Part shown: in pieces, positions 4,827 to 7,335 of the stretch
How the letters are laid out: each line of letters starts with the position of its first letter
Position numbering within the stretch: position 1 is the first letter of the stretch
Assembly (NCBI GenBank): GCA_028865845.1
Contig: JAGWJK010000192.1
Span: 1 to 7,335 of the forward strand
DNA: 7,335 nucleotides
DNA from: Rhizobiaceae bacterium
GTDB taxonomy: Bacteria; Pseudomonadota; Alphaproteobacteria; Rhizobiales; Rhizobiaceae
Direction: 5' to 3'
Made by a program: the position numbers and the translations under genes
The notes under the pieces: generated by a model
Told to the model about the DNA's origin: nothing
Seen by the model: the letters and a program-made list of their open reading frames with translations, nothing else
Database searches by the model: none

Positions 4827-6074
4827 ATGCTTCGACTAAAAACAATGATGACGGCTCTTGCATTGCTGGCAAGCTCTTCTCTCGCCAGCGCCGAAGAGAT
4901 CACCCTATGGGTGCGGACATCGTCCGGTGCCGTCCTCCAGGGACTTGCCGATAAATACAACGCCTCGCATTCCGACAAGGTCAACGTGACCCAGATCACT
5001 GCCGAGCAGATGGTGCCGAAGCTTGGTGCGGCACTTGCAGGTGGTGCTGCGCCGGATGCCGCGGCGCTCGACCTGATCTACCTGCCGACCTTTGCCGCCG
5101 CCGATGGCCTCGAGGACATCACGGACTTCGTCAAAAGCCTTCCTTATTCGGCGGCACTGAGCCCGTCTCACATCCGTCTCGCGACCTATGGCGGCAAGAT
5201 TTACGGCGTACCTGCGCTGCCGGACGCATCGATCATCGCCTACAACACCGATCTCTTCAGCAAGGCAGGGCTCGATCCCAACAAGGCGCCGGCTTCGCTG
5301 GACGAAATCGCCGCCGACGCGAAGAAGATCACCGCGCTCGGAAACGAGACCTACGGCTTCTATTTCGTCGCCAACTCGGGAAGCTGGCTGATCTATGATT
5401 TCCTGCCGCATCTCTGGGCGGCAAATGCCGACGTTCTCAGCGACGATGGCCGCAAGGCAACCGTCGATACTCCGGCGCTGCGCGACACGATCGCCGCATA
5501 CCGCGACATGTGGAAGGCTGGCGCCATCCATCCGACGTCGCGTTCCGGCAATGGTAACAATGCCGTCGAAGCCTTTGCCTCCGGCAAGGTCGGCATCCTG
5601 ATGACCGGCTCCTACATCGTCAATCTTCTGACCAGCAAATATCCCGATGTGAAGTTCAACGTCGCGCCGATCCCCGGCCCGAAGGGCGGTGAATCGAGCT
5701 TTGCGGGCGGTGATACACTGGCGCTCATCAAGGGCATCAGCCCTGAAAAGAAGAAGGTCGCCGAGGACTTCATCAATTTCTACATGCAGCCGGAACAGCA
5801 GGTCTATATCACGCAGGAATCCGGCATGCCGTCGCGGACCGACCTTGCCGCCGATGCCTACGCCAAGTTCGACAAGCGCAATCTCGTCGCCTATGACATT
5901 CTCGCAAAGGCACGGACGCCCTACACCTTCTCCTCGGACGAACTCTTCGTCAGCCGTACCGGTCCCTTCCTCAACCTGATCCAGGGCACGATCTTCGGCG
6001 AGGATGTCAACGGCACGATTTCGAAGACCCAGGACGACTTTACGCGCATCCTGGAGCGGACCAACCCGAACTAA
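4827..6074 (+). CDS. carbohydrate ABC transporter substrate-binding protein (CUT1 type)
   Basis: A 415-residue periplasmic solute-binding protein of the family 1 sugar type (MalE/UgpB-like). The Sec signal peptide is residues 1-22, with cleavage expected at ASA|EE; there is no lipobox cysteine, so the protein should be soluble in the periplasm. Family hallmarks include the first strand EITLWVR (24-30), GKIYGVPALPDASIIAYNTDLF (123-144), and AFASGKVGILMTGSY (249-263), and an aromatic-rich region with several Trp/Tyr residues (176-198) that could stack on sugar rings. AAGGGGA (4814-4820) is a ribosome binding site six bases before the ATG. A small stem (4792-4796 with 4800-4804) lies in the leader. 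It is first in an operon with two permeases and divergent from a LacI regulator. The substrate, an oligo- or monosaccharide or polyol, cannot be named. Confidence 0.93.
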   Translation: MLRLKTMMTALALLASSSLASAEEITLWVRTSSGAVLQGLADKYNASHSDKVNVTQITAEQMVPKLGAALAGGAAPDAAALDLIYLPTFAAADGLEDITDFVKSLPYSAALSPSHIRLATYGGKIYGVPALPDASIIAYNTDLFSKAGLDPNKAPASLDEIAADAKKITALGNETYGFYFVANSGSWLIYDFLPHLWAANADVLSDDGRKATVDTPALRDTIAAYRDMWKAGAIHPTSRSGNGNNAVEAFASGKVGILMTGSYIVNLLTSKYPDVKFNVAPIPGPKGGESSFAGGDTLALIKGISPEKKKVAEDFINFYMQPEQQVYITQESGMPSRTDLAADAYAKFDKRNLVAYDILAKARTPYTFSSDELFVSRTGPFLNLIQGTIFGEDVNGTISKTQDDFTRILERTNPN

Positions 6075-6087
6075 ACCGGTTTTCGAT

Positions 6088-6117
6088 ATCACGGGGCATT
6101 TCCGGATGCCCCGTGAT
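6088..6117 (+). promoter_or_regulatory. intercistronic hairpin after the binding-protein gene
   Basis: ATCACGGGGCAT (6088-6099) and ATGCCCCGTGAT (6106-6117) form a perfect 12-bp stem with a six-base loop. No T-tract follows (CCCTTCGCC), so a full stop of transcription is unlikely. In transporter operons such structures after the binding-protein gene protect the upstream mRNA or let only part of the transcripts continue, giving an excess of binding protein over permease. That role is inferred. Confidence 0.6.
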
Positions 6118-6155
6118 CCCTTCGCCGTGACAAACCAAATAAGGAAAAGAATGCG

Positions 6156-7079
6156 GTGACATCATCGGTGCTTCGCAACAAGACGCGCGCGCGTTCTGAC
6201 GGAGAGGCTGAGCCGAAAGGCTGGCTCGGCCTGGCATTCATTTTGCCCGGCTTCCTCTTCATCGTCGTGCTCTTCCTGGTTCCGCTGGCGATGACCGTGT
6301 GGATGAGCTTCTATAACTGGCCGCTGCTCGGCCGGACCAAGTTCATCGGACTTGCCAACTACACGGAGCTGCTGGGCGATGCTCAACTTTGGCATTCGCT
6401 GGGCTTCACCCTGCTCTATACCGTGCTGGTGACGGCCGCGATCTTCCTCGTCGCATTTCCGCTGGCGCTTCTCGTCGATCGGCCGCTGCGGATCGCCGGC
6501 TTCTTCCGCACCATTTATTTCATGCCTGTGGTCATCGGTTTCGGTGCCGCGTCGACACTATGGATGTGGCTGCTCAACCCCGACAGCGGTGTCTTCGCCC
6601 AGATTCTGCGCGGCACCGGCATCATCAGCAGTGCGCCAAGGCCGCTCGAAAGCTTCTGGCCCGCACTCGCCGTCATCATCCTCATGGTGGTCTGGAAAAC
6701 CGCAGGCTTTACGATGGTGATCCTTTTGACAGGCCTCCAGAGCATATCGAACGACGTCATCGAAGCGGCCAAGATCGACGGCGCCAATGTCTTTAGCCGC
6801 TTTCGTCGTATCACGCTGCCTTTGATGCGGAATTCGGTGATGCTGGCTCTCGTCCTGAACGTGACATCGTCGATGCTCGCCTTCGACCAGTTCTTCATCA
6901 TCACCCAGGGCGGTCCTGAAAACAGCACGATCTCCGCAGTGTTCTCGATCTATCTCGCGTCATTCTCATCATATCGCCTGGGCTATGGATCGGCGATCTC
7001 GTTTGCGCTTCTCATCGTCCTGGTGGCGATCAGCGCGATCCAGTTCGTGTTCCTCCGCTCTCGGCCGGAGGAAGGCTGA
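6156..7079 (+). CDS. sugar ABC transporter permease, first subunit (MalF/UgpA type, CUT1)
   Basis: A 307-residue inner-membrane permease with about six membrane segments (roughly 24-50, 82-107, 115-140, 168-193, 226-245 and 275-300). The cytoplasmic EAA loop that docks the ATPase is at 203-222: EAAKIDGANVFSRFRRITLP, with the conserved Glu-Ala-Ala, Gly209 and the LP ending. The N-terminus carries 20 hydrophilic residues before the first helix. The start is a GTG at 6156, with AGGA (6142-6145) ten bases upstream, slightly far. An ATG at 6151 is out of frame and reads only Met-Arg-stop, with its TGA overlapping the GTG. The gene follows the binding-protein gene by 81 bases containing a hairpin, and its TGA overlaps the ATG of the next permease by one base. 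Confidence 0.92.
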   Translation: MTSSVLRNKTRARSDGEAEPKGWLGLAFILPGFLFIVVLFLVPLAMTVWMSFYNWPLLGRTKFIGLANYTELLGDAQLWHSLGFTLLYTVLVTAAIFLVAFPLALLVDRPLRIAGFFRTIYFMPVVIGFGAASTLWMWLLNPDSGVFAQILRGTGIISSAPRPLESFWPALAVIILMVVWKTAGFTMVILLTGLQSISNDVIEAAKIDGANVFSRFRRITLPLMRNSVMLALVLNVTSSMLAFDQFFIITQGGPENSTISAVFSIYLASFSSYRLGYGSAISFALLIVLVAISAIQFVFLRSRPEEG

Positions 7080-7335
7080 TGGATCGCGTCAACTATAAGC
7101 TCGCAGCCAAGCCCATGAGCGAACGACTGGGCTACCTCGCCTTCATTCTCGTGGCGCTCGTCTTTGCCGTCTTCTTCGTAATGCCGCTCGTGTGGTCGTT
7201 TGCGAATTCGTTCAAGCCCGCCGCCGAGGCGCTTGCCAATCCGGCCGCACTTTTCTCGAAGACGTTTTCCCTGGAGAACTATCGGCGCCTCGAACATGTC
7301 GGCGCCGGCTGGTACGTCTATGCCGGCAATTCCGT
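7079..7335 (+). CDS. sugar ABC transporter permease, second subunit (MalG/UgpE type), 5' part
   Basis: The frame opens with MDRVNYKLAAKPMSERLGYL and continues to the right edge, 85 full codons in. One membrane helix is evident at about residues 17-40 (LGYLAFILVALVFAVFFVMPLVWS by parts). It is followed by NSFKPAAEALANPAALF and FSLENYRRL, the typical periplasmic stretch after the first helix of MalG-like CUT1 permeases, which then lead into the second helix at NSV. The ATG overlaps the TGA of the first permease by one base (TGATG), and GGAGG (7067-7071) lies seven bases upstream, so the two are translationally coupled. The two permeases would form the heterodimeric channel. The full protein would be expected at about 280-300 residues; the EAA loop is beyond the window. 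Confidence 0.88.
   Translation, partial: MDRVNYKLAAKPMSERLGYLAFILVALVFAVFFVMPLVWSFANSFKPAAEALANPAALFSKTFSLENYRRLEHVGAGWYVYAGNS

Noticed and set aside
4905..6092. 395-codon minus-strand frame opposite the substrate-binding protein
   Set aside because: The plus-strand protein has a signal peptide, ribosome binding site and family motifs; the antisense frame is an effect of GC-rich codon use.
1..7335. Search for mobile elements, CRISPR repeats, tRNA or defence genes
   Set aside because: No terminal inverted repeats, transposase or integrase motifs, spaced direct repeats or cloverleaf genes were seen; the window looks like ordinary catabolic gene content.

Overview
The window reads as chromosome or megaplasmid DNA from an alphaproteobacterium of the Rhizobium/Agrobacterium/Sinorhizobium type. 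The grounds are the moderately high GC content with AT-rich promoter gaps, the style of the LysR, LacI and CUT1 ABC-transporter proteins, and a small GCG_CRPN-type secreted protein of a kind common in Rhizobiales. No rRNA, tRNA, CRISPR array, insertion sequence, phage gene or toxin-antitoxin pair was seen.

Left part (1-1573): the first codons of a minus-strand gene, probably a zinc-type alcohol dehydrogenase, run off the left edge. A 20-codon leader ORF with its own ribosome binding site precedes it and overlaps its start as ATGA. Pointing the other way is a small secreted two-cysteine protein (356-658). It converges on a minus-strand secreted GCG_CRPN-type protein (863-1126), and a perfect 16-bp hairpin at 820-855 lies between the two. 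The 447-base gap at 1127-1573 holds only a doubtful Cys-rich ORF.

Middle (1574-3617): an aldo/keto reductase on the minus strand is divergent from a LysR-family regulator on the plus strand. A perfect 10+1+10 palindrome (2686-2706) covers the upstream candidate start of the regulator, which suggests an autoregulatory operator and a start nine codons further in.

Right part (3644-7335): a LacI-family repressor on the minus strand is divergent from a CUT1 carbohydrate ABC transporter operon made of a periplasmic binding protein, a first permease and the start of a second permease cut by the right edge. Two near-identical 18-bp semi-palindromes with centres 31 bp apart lie between repressor and operon. 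They look like paired LacI operators that would control both directions. A 12-bp hairpin between the binding-protein and permease genes probably lets the binding protein be made in excess. The ATPase and any catabolic enzymes are not in the window and the sugar cannot be named from sequence.

Overall this is a fairly ordinary catabolic and regulatory stretch. I found no convincing new multi-gene system. The most interesting items are cis-regulatory: the paired operators, the LysR palindrome that moves a start codon, the coupled leader ORF, and a two-codon ORF in front of the GTG-started permease.
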